Positions 51,828 to 60,251 of a stretch of DNA of 64,000 bases are shown piece after piece. Where the stretch lies: the NCBI GenBank assembly GCA_003170295.1, contig PNAJ01000059.1:62001-126000 (forward strand), read 5' to 3'. Position 1 is the first letter of the stretch. Each line of letters begins with the position of its first letter. A model generated the notes under the pieces. That model saw only the letters and a program-made list of their open reading frames with translations, was not told where the DNA came from and did no database searches. The stretch is from Bryobacterales bacterium (lineage in GTDB: Bacteria; Acidobacteriota; Terriglobia; Bryobacterales; Bryobacteraceae). The translations under genes were made by a program, and so were the position numbers.

Positions 51828-53581
51828 GTCGCCAGATAGGCCGTTCCAGCGGCCAGCGCAAAACTCACAGAGTACGGGTTTGCCGGCGGCACCGGAGCGC
51901 TTGACCTGATCAGAAAGTCCACCTGGACGGTGACGGAGTTCAGCGGTCCTTGAATGACGACGTAACCCGAATAATCTCCGCTGGCCAAGCCGGACGGATT
52001 CAGTGTGACCGCAATCGAGCCTGGAGCAGCGCCGGTTGTTGGCGCGGACAGCCAGCTCCCGCCGGAGGTGGTGCTCACCGAGACAGATAACTGGGCCGGG
52101 GTGCCGTTGGTCGAGACGCTGATGGCGGCGGTGACCGGCGTCACAGACCCCACGGTCGCGCCGAGGGGGGCCAATCCGCCTGCGGTGAGGTAGGCCGTCG
52201 CGCCCACCTGCATGGTCACGGGCACGACAATGTCGTGGACGAAAGTTGACAGGCTCGGCGGGACTGTACTCTTGATGGTTACGGTGCCAGTGTATGAGCC
52301 GGCACCGAGAGCTGAGACGTTGGGGCTCAGAGTCAATGAGGACGGCTCCGAGCCTTGTGCCGGAGAGACGGACAACCAGGGAACGGACGAAACGGCTGTG
52401 AAGGGAAAACCTCCCTCGAGATAAACCGTTGCGGGTGGGGGAACGGGCGCGCCGATCCTCCAGGTCCAAGCGGGGGGCACTGAGGCGCTAGGCTGGCGGA
52501 TACCGAGGAAAGGTCCCGGAGGGAACATACTCATTTGGGGTGGACCGACAAAGTGGTAGTTCGACCTAAACTCGAGCATTCGCATTGGGGCGGAGGATAG
52601 CATTCCGAGGTCGTTCACGTCCGACGGATCAAAGATGCCGGGGCTGTAAAGGTAGGTTTCGCCGGGCGGGATGACTTCCGAAGTGACAGTAACGATTCCT
52701 CCAGGATCCGTGGAGAAAAACGTCACATTCACGGGGAAGAGGTTCTGATTCAGGAGTGCGATGGATTCCCCGTAGTCTGGAGAATCCGGTACGTCCCAGG
52801 AGACGTTCGTATAAGTGGTGAAAGGCAGCAGCGGAAAAAGGCCCGCTGCTACGTTGGCAGGAGCCGAGGGGAGAGAGCAGAAGAAGTCCGATTGCTGCCC
52901 GGCGGTCTGCATGTGGAGGTGTTTGCCGGTGAGTTCTGTCGCGCCAGCGAGCGTTACGTTGATTTGCTGAGCGCTGACGAATTGTGTCGAGGCGAGGCTG
53001 ACGCCGTCGATGGTGACGGTGGTGGTTGCGTCGAATCCGGTGCCATCGATCGAAACGACGGTTCCTGAGGGCAAGAGACCGCCTCCCGGTGTCACGCTTT
53101 GGACTGAGAGGGTCCCACCGACGGTGAATGTTCCAGGATTTACGCTGACGGTATAGACGTTGCCCTGCTGGTCGTGCCAGGGGCCTTGCGTGGGATCGAC
53201 GGTGACAGAGGAGGTTCCGGCTTTCGCGGTTGCGAGCACCGGGACGTTGATCACGAGTACCGGCAGTGCAGGTAATTGTCCGAGGCTCGCCGACGAAGCC
53301 GTGAATGACGCGGTCACATGCTGGCCTTGGACCGTGGCGTAACCGAGCTGGTCTCCTGTGGCGCTGAAGGCGGCGACGTTCGCGATGTTGCCGAAGATCG
53401 CTGGATCGAAATCGATGGAGATGCTGGCGCTTGAAACCAGAGCGGGGGCGCTGGGGGAAATTTTGAATTGCACGTATCCACCGGGAGGCGCGGTTTCGCT
53501 CGATACTTGCAGGCTCAGTGTCGGGGTGGTTGCGCCGAGGGCAAACGCAGCGGCGCAGAGCAGGCTTGCGAGTCGCGTCAC
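51818..53581 (-). CDS. N-terminal half of the frameshifted secreted repeat protein
   Basis: The upstream half, ~588 residues, with a signal peptide (MTRLASLLCAAAFALGA) if GTG 53581 is used, ending in TAYLATRL-stop. Several beta-sandwich domains are visible: a cohesin-like opening (ISIDFDPAIFGNIANVAAFS), an IPT/TIG-like (VTPGGGLLPSGTVVSIDGTG) and later BACON-like (FPFTAVSSVPWLSVSPAQGS) domains. Inserting one base near 51827 joins it to the C-terminal half, giving a ~980-residue protein. Predicted extracellular adhesin or surface-binding protein; ligand unknown. Confidence 0.8.
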   Translation of the reverse strand: MTRLASLLCAAAFALGATTPTLSLQVSSETAPPGGYVQFKISPSAPALVSSASISIDFDPAIFGNIANVAAFSATGDQLGYATVQGQHVTASFTASSASLGQLPALPVLVINVPVLATAKAGTSSVTVDPTQGPWHDQQGNVYTVSVNPGTFTVGGTLSVQSVTPGGGLLPSGTVVSIDGTGFDATTTVTIDGVSLASTQFVSAQQINVTLAGATELTGKHLHMQTAGQQSDFFCSLPSAPANVAAGLFPLLPFTTYTNVSWDVPDSPDYGESIALLNQNLFPVNVTFFSTDPGGIVTVTSEVIPPGETYLYSPGIFDPSDVNDLGMLSSAPMRMLEFRSNYHFVGPPQMSMFPPGPFLGIRQPSASVPPAWTWRIGAPVPPPATVYLEGGFPFTAVSSVPWLSVSPAQGSEPSSLTLSPNVSALGAGSYTGTVTIKSTVPPSLSTFVHDIVVPVTMQVGATAYLTAGGLAPLGATVGSVTPVTAAISVSTNGTPAQLSVSVSTTSGGSWLSAPTTGAAPGSIAVTLNPSGLASGDYSGYVVIQGPLNSVTVQVDFLIRSSAPVPPANPYSVSFALAAGTAYLATRL

Positions 53582-53623
53582 TACTAGGTTTAGTTTAGCG
53601 TGGAAGCGCTCGGGCGGCGACAC

Positions 53624-53852
53624 TCTCGAAAACAGGGGCTTTGGCCGCTTCCGGTGGTCGCGGTTCTACAAAGCGTCCGGGCTCTCGCCCGGATGGACCG
53701 TGCCCAGAGGGCGCCCACAATCGGTCCGCAGATTGCCAACCTGCACCACAAACAAGTTTCACAGCGATCGGTGGGCCGAGGGCGCATCCAAAACCCGAAT
53801 GTTTCTCGGCCCAACGGCTGGGTAGCGATGGGGTGGATCCTGCAACCACACT
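53624..53852. repeat. Repeat-rich intergenic region
   Basis: A gene-free region with several small palindromes: TCCGGGCTCTCGCCCGGA near 53677, a family E relative at 53723-53749 (GGTCCGCAGATTGCCAACCT, reverse complement of the 20565 copy) and TGGGCCGAG...CTCGGCCCA. No promoter or RNA gene recognised. Confidence 0.5.
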
Positions 53853-54503
53853 TCAGGAAAGCATGGATAACTTGCTGGCTTGCTCGAAGACTTCGCGGAG
53901 CATTTTGGCGGTTAGCTTTCCTGTGGACGTGTTTTGCTGGCTCGGGTGATAGGAGGCGATGAGGACGGGCGTTAGATTGTACACTGCGCCGTGGCCGAAG
54001 GATTTGCGTTCATTGACGATCGATAAATAGGTATCGAAGGCTATTCGGCCTAATGCTACTACTACGCGCAGGCGCTTGAGGAGAGCGATTTCGCGTTCTA
54101 GATAGGGGCGGCAGTTGGTTAGCTCTTCTCGCGTTGGTTTATTATCGGGCGGAGCGCAGTGGGCGGACGCGGTGATGTAGGCGTCTTTGAGGTCGACGCC
54201 GTCGCGCGAGGCGAAGCCGGTTTCATGGAGCGCGCGATAGAGAAATTCGCCGGATTTATCGCCGGTGAACATGCGGCCGGTGCGATTGGCTCCGTGGGCT
54301 CCGGGAGCCAGGCCGAGGATCAGCACGCGGGCTTCGGGGTCGCCAAACGACGGGACGGGTTTGCCCCAGTATTCGTGATCGAGATAGGCGCGGCGTTTGA
54401 CTTTTGCGATCTCGCGGCAGTGGTCGCGGAGGCGGGGGCAGAGGGTGCAGGCTACGATGTCGTTCTGAAGGATTGCAAGTTCGTCTCCGCTCGACTTCGG
54501 CAT
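53853..54503 (-). CDS. Uracil-DNA glycosylase, family 5 (UDGb-like)
   Basis: A 216-residue iron-sulfur uracil-DNA glycosylase of the family 4/5 group. The N-terminal Cys pair of the 4Fe-4S cluster is seen in CTLCPRLRDHC; motif A is GLAPGAHGANRTGRMFTGDK and the C-terminal motif is YHPSQQNTSTGKLT. The A-to-G replacement pattern (APGAHGANRTG) points to family 5 (UDGb), which removes uracil and other deaminated bases. The start ATG 54503 (MPKSSGDELA) is preferred over TTG 54524. Confidence 0.9.
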   Translation of the reverse strand: MPKSSGDELAILQNDIVACTLCPRLRDHCREIAKVKRRAYLDHEYWGKPVPSFGDPEARVLILGLAPGAHGANRTGRMFTGDKSGEFLYRALHETGFASRDGVDLKDAYITASAHCAPPDNKPTREELTNCRPYLEREIALLKRLRVVVALGRIAFDTYLSIVNERKSFGHGAVYNLTPVLIASYHPSQQNTSTGKLTAKMLREVFEQASKLSMLS

Positions 54504-54617
54504 TCGTTCATAATGATAGATCAAGATTCAGAGTTAGCCGGTGGGGCATTTTTTGCAATGGGTCGACCGGTTGATGAAGTAAGCGCTACTATCCTGAACG
54601 GAGTCGTCGCGTTGGCA

Positions 54618-54644
54618 GAGCCGGACTAGGGCGTCCGCCCCACC
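54618..54644. repeat. Short family B repeat remnant
   Basis: GAGCCGGACTAGGGCGTCCG then CCCCACC, a shortened copy of the family B core, lying just after the PEP-CTERM gene end. Confidence 0.45.
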
Positions 54645-54649
54645 TTAAT

Positions 54650-55726
54650 TTATGTGGTGAACTTCTGACTTCGACGGCGATGGAATTGTGCGAAGGCGAG
54701 GGCGGCGAGGCTCGCGCCGAGAAGGCCCATGGTGGCGGGTTCGGGTAAGTTGTAACCGATGGCATCGAGCACCCTGATTTCCGCCAAGTTGGTGTCGTTG
54801 GTGATGTCTAAGGTGCTGTTTAGGCAGCCTTGCATGTCCTGGACGCGCGAGCAGTTGGTCGACCAGTCGCCATAGTCGTTGTTATTAGGAGAATTGTTAT
54901 AAGGGGCGATATTGGTATTGCCGCTGTCAATCGAAAAGTACGCCAAGGTTCCATTGGCGGTAGCGAGGAATGAGCGAGTATTCGCGGCGGAATACCGGAA
55001 CAGATCCACCGGTGTAGCGTTGCCGGCGCCCAAGCGGTCTACTGGTGCGCCAGCTGAAGTGCCGAGACTGGAGATGGTCCCGAGAATTTCGTCGGTCTCA
55101 TGCTCGGCGACGCTAAAAAAGTCGTAATTATTTACTGTGCCGGTTGTGCTGCCGCCGAGGCCGCGGTAAGTGTAGCCCTGAGTTAGCTGAGCATTGAGAT
55201 CAACGGGGTCATTCAGGGTAATGACGCCGTCATAGCAATTTCCAACGCCGGGAGTGTTGCAGGAAGCTCCAGCGTTGGTTATGCCGTTTGTGAATCCGAT
55301 GCCAAGAGCATTGGCCAGTGCGGTGGTTAGAACGATATTGCCGCCGGCCCCAGGGATCGGATCGGTGGCAGGCAAACTACCCACGGCGGTTACGTCGTTG
55401 GCGTCTCCCGGGCCTTCATGGCTGGTTAGCTGAGTTTTATAGGTCGCGTACGGTACCGAACCGACAAACTGGTTACTCCCGCCAAGCCCGCTACCGCTCC
55501 CATTAGCGGCAAACTGGATGAAGATGCTGGCGTTCGCGTTGCTAAAGGTGCTGCTATAAAGTCCCGCGATGGTGGTTTGAAGAGTGCCGCACGCGTTCAC
55601 GGTGCTGTCCCCGTTAATGTTAGCGTTACACGTGTAAGTAATATTGCCGAATGCGGACAAAGTCGCGCCGAGCGCCGCGAGAGCCAAGAAGATCGTTCGT
55701 TGCGATCTGAATGCTTTCATAGTCAT
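54650..55726 (-). CDS. PEP-CTERM secreted metalloprotease-like protein, copy 1
   Basis: A 358-residue secreted protein with a signal peptide (TIFLALAALGATLSAFG) and a C-terminal PEP-CTERM tail (LPEPATMGLLGASLAALAFA then a basic HRRR), the substrate tag of exosortase/EpsH systems. The central conserved segment AEHETDEILGTIS holds an HE pair like the zinc site of the NF038122-type PEP-CTERM metalloproteases. It is about 40% similar by eye to the next gene; the two are adjacent duplicates (75 bp apart). Predicted surface or extracellular hydrolase; substrate unknown. No exosortase gene is in the window. Confidence 0.85.
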   Translation of the reverse strand: MTMKAFRSQRTIFLALAALGATLSAFGNITYTCNANINGDSTVNACGTLQTTIAGLYSSTFSNANASIFIQFAANGSGSGLGGSNQFVGSVPYATYKTQLTSHEGPGDANDVTAVGSLPATDPIPGAGGNIVLTTALANALGIGFTNGITNAGASCNTPGVGNCYDGVITLNDPVDLNAQLTQGYTYRGLGGSTTGTVNNYDFFSVAEHETDEILGTISSLGTSAGAPVDRLGAGNATPVDLFRYSAANTRSFLATANGTLAYFSIDSGNTNIAPYNNSPNNNDYGDWSTNCSRVQDMQGCLNSTLDITNDTNLAEIRVLDAIGYNLPEPATMGLLGASLAALAFAQFHRRRSQKFTT

Positions 55727-55801
55727 CCCCCGAGGACTGTCAGACTTAAAGCTTGCCTCAGTCCCCCCCGAATAGTCAAGCGGAGATTCACCTGAGAAAC
55801 G

Positions 55802-56827
55802 CTAGTTTTGGCGGCGGTGCCGGACGCTTAGTACGGCTATAACCGCGAGGCTTATGGCGAGCAGGCCCATGGTGCCGGGTTCGGGGACCAGGTTGAAGCC
55901 GACGGCGTTGAGCACCGATATTTCCGATCCACCGTCATTTGTCAGGTCCAAATTATTGCCCGAGGCAGCTTCGCCATTCTGGACCTTACCGGGGCCGCCG
56001 GCGGCCCAGTCGCCATAATCTCCGAGAGCGGGTGAATTGATGTAGCTGGCGATATTGTGTTGGCCGCCGTCGATCGAAAAGTATGCGCCGGTTCCATTGG
56101 CGGTGCTGAGAAAACTACGGGTTCCGGGAGCGGCATAGCGAAACAGGTCGGCCGGTGATGCGTCGGTGGCGCCGACGGCGGAGTTGCAGGCCTCCGCCGG
56201 TCCAGTGTTGCTGCCATTTGTGCCGATGCAGGAGATCGAGCCGAGAATCTCGTCCGTCTCATGCTCCACGATGTAGAAAAAATCAACCCCGCTTTGCGTT
56301 GGGTCACTGGGCGAGAGGGGGTAGTAAAAATCTACGCCACTCTGGGCCATCGTAATGACGCCGTTGTAACAATTGGGATCCACGCCCAGCGTGCAGGAAG
56401 TCATTTGATCGGTTTCGATTCCGGCGTCCGATCCCGCCAGGCCAAGAGCGGATGCCAGCGCAGCGGTAACATCGATGTTTCCGTTGGTGTTTCCATACGG
56501 GATCAAGGGATCACCGCCAGTGGGCAAGCTGTTTAGAGCAGTTGGGTCGTCCGTGTGAAGAGTCAGCGCGGTGAGATAACTCGCGTACGAAACAGGAGTG
56601 ACGTTGAAGCTGCTTGACGCCACCCCGGCGTTGCCGAATTGGATAAAAATGTTGGCGGTCGCATTGCTGAAAATGCCGCTATAAACACCCGAGTCCTGCG
56701 GACCGTTCAGCATGTTGCAGAGGCTGGTTGAGATGCTCGCGTCACAGGTGTAAGTGATGCCGCCGGCAAGTGCCGGAAGAGTCGCTCCAAACGCTGCAAT
56801 CGTCAAGAAGATGGAGCGTGTTGTCAC
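55802..56827 (-). CDS. PEP-CTERM secreted metalloprotease-like protein, copy 2
   Basis: A 341-residue paralogue of the gene at 54650, with the same plan: signal peptide (IFLTIAAFGATLPALA), the conserved VEHETDEILGSISCIG motif, and a PEP-CTERM tail VPEPGTMGLLAISLAVIAVL plus basic RHRRQ. It lacks the long Gly/Ser loops of copy 1. Tandem duplication is the simplest origin. It shares the motif and tail, so both probably use the same exosortase-type export machinery. Confidence 0.85.
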   Translation of the reverse strand: MTTRSIFLTIAAFGATLPALAGGITYTCDASISTSLCNMLNGPQDSGVYSGIFSNATANIFIQFGNAGVASSSFNVTPVSYASYLTALTLHTDDPTALNSLPTGGDPLIPYGNTNGNIDVTAALASALGLAGSDAGIETDQMTSCTLGVDPNCYNGVITMAQSGVDFYYPLSPSDPTQSGVDFFYIVEHETDEILGSISCIGTNGSNTGPAEACNSAVGATDASPADLFRYAAPGTRSFLSTANGTGAYFSIDGGQHNIASYINSPALGDYGDWAAGGPGKVQNGEAASGNNLDLTNDGGSEISVLNAVGFNLVPEPGTMGLLAISLAVIAVLSVRHRRQN

Positions 56828-56843
56828 CTTTCGCTCATTATAC

Positions 56844-58175
56844 CTAGTCGTTCACGTCGACGTTCTCCACGAAACAACTCATGAAGGCGCGGTCGAGCAC
56901 GTCCTCGGTCAATGCGATCGGACGGCGCTCGAAATGGAGGATATCGACGGCGTGCGAAATCACGTCGCGCGGATGGCAGCGGCGGAATCGTTTATCGCCT
57001 TGAATATAGTGCTTCTGCACGAAGCTCGCCGCGAGGCCCGGAGGACACAGAATCTGCTTGTCCAGGCAGTAGCGCTCGAAAATCTGGATAAATTCGGGCG
57101 CTTTCGGACTGCGCAGGAACATTTTGTATTGGATTCTGCGCAGGAACGCCTCGTCGCCCAGCTGATTCGGCCGCAGGTTGGTAGAGAAGATGAGGAAGGC
57201 CTCGAAGGGCACCGTCATTTTACCGCCGGCCTGGAAGCTGAGATAGTCGGTGTGCTTTTCCATGGGCACGATCCAGCGATTGAGGATTTCCGCGGGGGAT
57301 GCCTTTTGACGGCCAAAATCGTCGATCAGGTAGATGCCGTTGTTGGCCTTGAGCTGGAACGGAGCATCGTATACCTTGGAGTGCTTGTTGTAGCTCAAGT
57401 CCAGCATATCGAGCGTGAGTTCGCCACCGGTGATGATGAACGGGCGTTTGCACCTGAACCAGCGGCCGTCGTGCGGCTTCGAGTCCGACAGCGCGGTGAG
57501 CAGCGAGGTTTCGTCCTCGATCTTGTGGTGATAAATGGGATCGTAGAGCTGGATGATGTTGCCCTGGCATTCGATGGCGTAGGGCATGTAAATCGGCGCG
57601 GTCTCGACGCGAAACAGCGATTCGGCGAGCGCCGTTTTTCCATTGCCCGGCTGCCCGTAAATCAGAAACGACTTGTTGGAATTGACCGCCGGACCGATCT
57701 GCGCGAGAATATCCGCCTCCACCACCAGGTGTTTGAACGCAACACGGAGAAGATCGGGGCTGAGCCAGTTCTCCTGCAGGCGCTGCCGCCGCACAATCTC
57801 CGTATATTGATAAAGCGGTACTGGCGCGGGCCCGGCATACTGATTGTTTTCAAGAAACTCGCGGGCCAGGTTGCGGCCCGACTCGGTGAGAAAGAAGACT
57901 CCCGACATATTTCCCATTCCGAGCGACTTCTTCACACCGACGTAATGTTGCCGTTTGAACGTTTCCAGGGTTTCGTCGATCACGCTGAAGGGAAATCCGA
58001 TGAGGCTGCCGATGTCACGGCCCACCAGCTCGCCGCGAAAATACAGGTATTTCAGGATCAGATGTTCGATGATGGTGGCCGGAATTCCCGTATCTTCAAG
58101 GGATTCCGGTACAGGAGGGACGACGGCGTTACTGCCGGATTCCGCCGATTCGATCAAATCGATAACTGAGCTCAC
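56844..58175 (-). CDS. AAA+ ATPase with N-terminal winged-helix-like region
   Basis: A 443-residue AAA+ ATPase. Walker A is GQPGNGKT (174-181), Walker B IYLIDDFG (281-288), and sensor 1 lies around LIFSTNLRPNQL. The first ~110 residues look helical and winged-helix-like (GVFFLTESGRNLAREFLENN). No substrate domain is visible. It is 16 bp upstream of the PEP-CTERM genes on the same strand, so they may be co-transcribed, but no functional link is known. It could be a regulator-type ATPase. Confidence 0.82.
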   Translation of the reverse strand: MSSVIDLIESAESGSNAVVPPVPESLEDTGIPATIIEHLILKYLYFRGELVGRDIGSLIGFPFSVIDETLETFKRQHYVGVKKSLGMGNMSGVFFLTESGRNLAREFLENNQYAGPAPVPLYQYTEIVRRQRLQENWLSPDLLRVAFKHLVVEADILAQIGPAVNSNKSFLIYGQPGNGKTALAESLFRVETAPIYMPYAIECQGNIIQLYDPIYHHKIEDETSLLTALSDSKPHDGRWFRCKRPFIITGGELTLDMLDLSYNKHSKVYDAPFQLKANNGIYLIDDFGRQKASPAEILNRWIVPMEKHTDYLSFQAGGKMTVPFEAFLIFSTNLRPNQLGDEAFLRRIQYKMFLRSPKAPEFIQIFERYCLDKQILCPPGLAASFVQKHYIQGDKRFRRCHPRDVISHAVDILHFERRPIALTEDVLDRAFMSCFVENVDVND

Positions 58176-58261
58176 GGGTTTAAACAGCCTCCGAACAGAG
58201 AAGAAGGGCGCGCGATCCGCACTATATGACAGATATATCGGGTGAAAACTCGCCTCACTTC

Positions 58262-58927
58262 ATGCTTTTCGCAATTTTGGTACTCTTCGCCCAACTCGTA
58301 CCGCATCGTGCGCCCGTCGTACCATCTGTTGTAACAACGGAAATCGAGTTTGTGACGGCGGATTTGCCTTGGGCAGTCGCCGAGAAGGGGTATGAGGCCT
58401 CGCCTTTGGAGGTACGGGTCAGCGGATCATGTCCGATTGGAGGGGTGGGGTACGCAGTGTCGGGTGCATTGCCACTGGGCATTCAGCTTTCGCGGATGGG
58501 ATATTTTTCGGGGGCGCCGGTGCATACGGGCGAGTTTAAGTTCACCGTCCGCGCATCGGACGGCTGCGGGTCGGCCTCGAAGGAATTCAAGCTGGTGGTG
58601 ACGGGGGCTCCGATGCTCACGGTGAAGCCTCCGCGCATTTCATTTGAATGCAAAACCGGGGAGAATCCGCCGGAAAAGGAGATGTATGTTGCGGGCACCT
58701 GGCCGAGATTGGCGTACCGTCTGACCGTCGCCAACGCCGGGTGGCTGGTGGCAACGCCGGAACATGGCACCACGCCGCGTCAAGGCTCGGCACTGGCTCA
58801 CGATGTCGTGCATGTGCGCGTGGATACTGTCGGGCTGAAGCCGGGACACTATACCGCGTCGATTACGGTCTCATCGTGGCAGGCATTGGAGCCGGTGCGC
58901 GTGGAAGTGGAGCTGAAAGTCAATTAA
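58262..58927 (+). CDS. Secreted Ig-like protein
   Basis: A ~221-residue protein; start ATG 58262 gives a signal peptide (MLFAILVLFAQLVPHRAP). It has a putative-Ig (He_PIG-like) domain (SGALPLGIQLSRMGYFSGAP) at ~45-115 and a second beta domain with BACON-like features (ISFECKTGENPPEKEMYVAG) from ~125. No catalytic site; probably a surface-binding module. Its 3' end overlaps the convergent gene by four bases. Confidence 0.78.
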   Translation: MLFAILVLFAQLVPHRAPVVPSVVTTEIEFVTADLPWAVAEKGYEASPLEVRVSGSCPIGGVGYAVSGALPLGIQLSRMGYFSGAPVHTGEFKFTVRASDGCGSASKEFKLVVTGAPMLTVKPPRISFECKTGENPPEKEMYVAGTWPRLAYRLTVANAGWLVATPEHGTTPRQGSALAHDVVHVRVDTVGLKPGHYTASITVSSWQALEPVRVEVELKVN

Positions 58928-59271
58928 GAAGAATGTTTCCAGGGAAGGAGGGAGTGTTTTTTCCCAGGAGTTTTGGGAGCGGGCGTTTTTGCCGCGGGAG
59001 CAGGGGGCGGGACTATCTGAGGCATCGCCATTAAGCGGATCAAATCCTCGCTGACGCCCGCCTGCTTCAATCCGACCAAGCCCTGCACAGTGGTGTCGAA
59101 ATTCGTCCGCGAGTTGCGGATCAACTGGAGGATAAACATCTCGTCGAACCCCGCCTTGGCCAGAGTGACGACGCTGTCATTGGTCAGGGGTTGGTGGACC
59201 AGCGAGGCTATGGTGAACTCCTGCGCCATGGCCGGGAGGATCGTAAGAAGCAGAGCGCACAGAACACGCAT
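58924..59271 (-). CDS. Small secreted protein of acidobacterial type
   Basis: A 115-residue protein with a signal peptide (MRVLCALLLTILPAMAQ), a helical middle (NDSVVTLAKAGFDEMFILQL and GLVGLKQAGVSEDLIRLM) and a Pro/Lys-rich tail (PPPAPAAKTPAPKTPGKK). The repeated vVxLxkAGxSddlI pattern is common in small exported proteins of Acidobacteria; function unknown. Confidence 0.72.
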   Translation of the reverse strand: MRVLCALLLTILPAMAQEFTIASLVHQPLTNDSVVTLAKAGFDEMFILQLIRNSRTNFDTTVQGLVGLKQAGVSEDLIRLMAMPQIVPPPAPAAKTPAPKTPGKKHSLLPWKHSS

Positions 59272-59364
59272 ACACTGTTACTATCGGCATAGTGAGGAGA
59301 GGTGAGAGGGCGGATTAGCCCTATGCCGCGTCATGGCGACGGGATCATTTTGGCGCATCGGCAT

Positions 59365-59733
59365 CTACCAAACAAAAAGACGCTGTTTGGATGCCGTGAA
59401 AATTACCCTCTCTCCCGAACTCTTAGTTCGCAATGGCATCTCAAGCCGGCTATCGTCGCCAAAGGTGACTATGATCGTTTCATCTGTGGCGATTTTCACA
59501 CTATCGACCACCTTGGCGATTAGGCCGCATAGCCGGTCTCGATACCCTGGTGTTCCGAACGTGAGAGTCGTCCCTTCGCTCGTTACGTGTGGCCAGACAA
59601 GCGTCGTAAGTGCGCCCTTTTGGTCGAAGCCGAGGATCAGGTAATCAAGCACGAACTGGACTGAGGTGAGCCGCGCGCCTCGTACTTCCGACAAGAGACT
59701 CTCGCCGTTTTTTCGGACCTCTTCATTTGTCAT
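59365..59733 (-). CDS. Hypothetical protein
   Basis: A 122-residue protein starting at ATG 59733 (MTNEEVRKNGESLLSEVRGA), 11 bases after the TPR gene stop. It is a small mixed alpha/beta protein with no known domain. The start is chosen to avoid overlap with the preceding gene; an in-frame start at 59766 also exists. Low confidence in function. Confidence 0.6.
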   Translation of the reverse strand: MTNEEVRKNGESLLSEVRGARLTSVQFVLDYLILGFDQKGALTTLVWPHVTSEGTTLTFGTPGYRDRLCGLIAKVVDSVKIATDETIIVTFGDDSRLEMPLRTKSSGERVIFTASKQRLFVW

Positions 59734-59744
59734 CGACAGAGCGT

Positions 59745-60185
59745 TTACTTCTTCACCGCCGGCCACTTCTCGATCTTTTTGCGGATCGCCGCCGCGTTCT
59801 TCGCGTCGGGAGACAGTTCCAGATACTTCTCGTACGCCTCGCGCGCAACGGCGTGGTCGTTTAGCTTCTCCTCGGCTTCACCGAGCTTCAGGAACGCTTC
59901 GGCGGAACCCGGGTCCCACTTCGTCGCGCGCACATATCGCCGTGCGGCGGCATGGTAGTTTTTCTTGGTCTTGAAGTAGAAGTCGCCCGCGGTGATATTC
60001 TTCTGCGCTTCCAGCGGATTGAGCGCGAACTCCTCCAGCTTGAGCGATTCATCCTCTTCCGGGGGCTCCTGTTCGGCTGGTTTTGCGGGACGCGTTGTTT
60101 CGAGTTTCTTCTGCTGCTGAGGCGGCTGCTGCTGCGCCAACAGCGCGGCGCTCGCGAGCATCGCCGCTATAGACACGCATGACAC
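59745..60185 (-). CDS. Secreted TPR protein
   Basis: A 146-residue protein with a signal peptide (MSCVSIAAMLASAALLAQQ) followed by a Gln/Pro-rich spacer and two TPR-type helical repeats (KKNYHAAARRYVRATKWDPG; GEAEEKLNDHAVAREAYEKY). It could scaffold protein binding in the periplasm. Divergent from uvrC. It is close to the reading frame of uvrC, so their promoters may overlap. Confidence 0.8.
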   Translation of the reverse strand: MSCVSIAAMLASAALLAQQQPPQQQKKLETTRPAKPAEQEPPEEDESLKLEEFALNPLEAQKNITAGDFYFKTKKNYHAAARRYVRATKWDPGSAEAFLKLGEAEEKLNDHAVAREAYEKYLELSPDAKNAAAIRKKIEKWPAVKK

Positions 60186-60251
60186 AATTAAATTATAGAC
60201 CCGCTACTAGAGCTTCGCGAAAAAGCCTCGGAGCTGCCGCTCCTGCCCGGA

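Noticed and set aside
54513..54629. 38-codon plus-strand frame starting MIDQDSELAGG
   Set aside because: No ribosome-binding site and it ends inside a family B repeat; too short to support.
56754..58169. 471-residue plus-strand open frame opposite the AAA+ ATPase
   Set aside because: The minus strand encodes Walker A and B motifs; the plus-strand frame is an antisense shadow.
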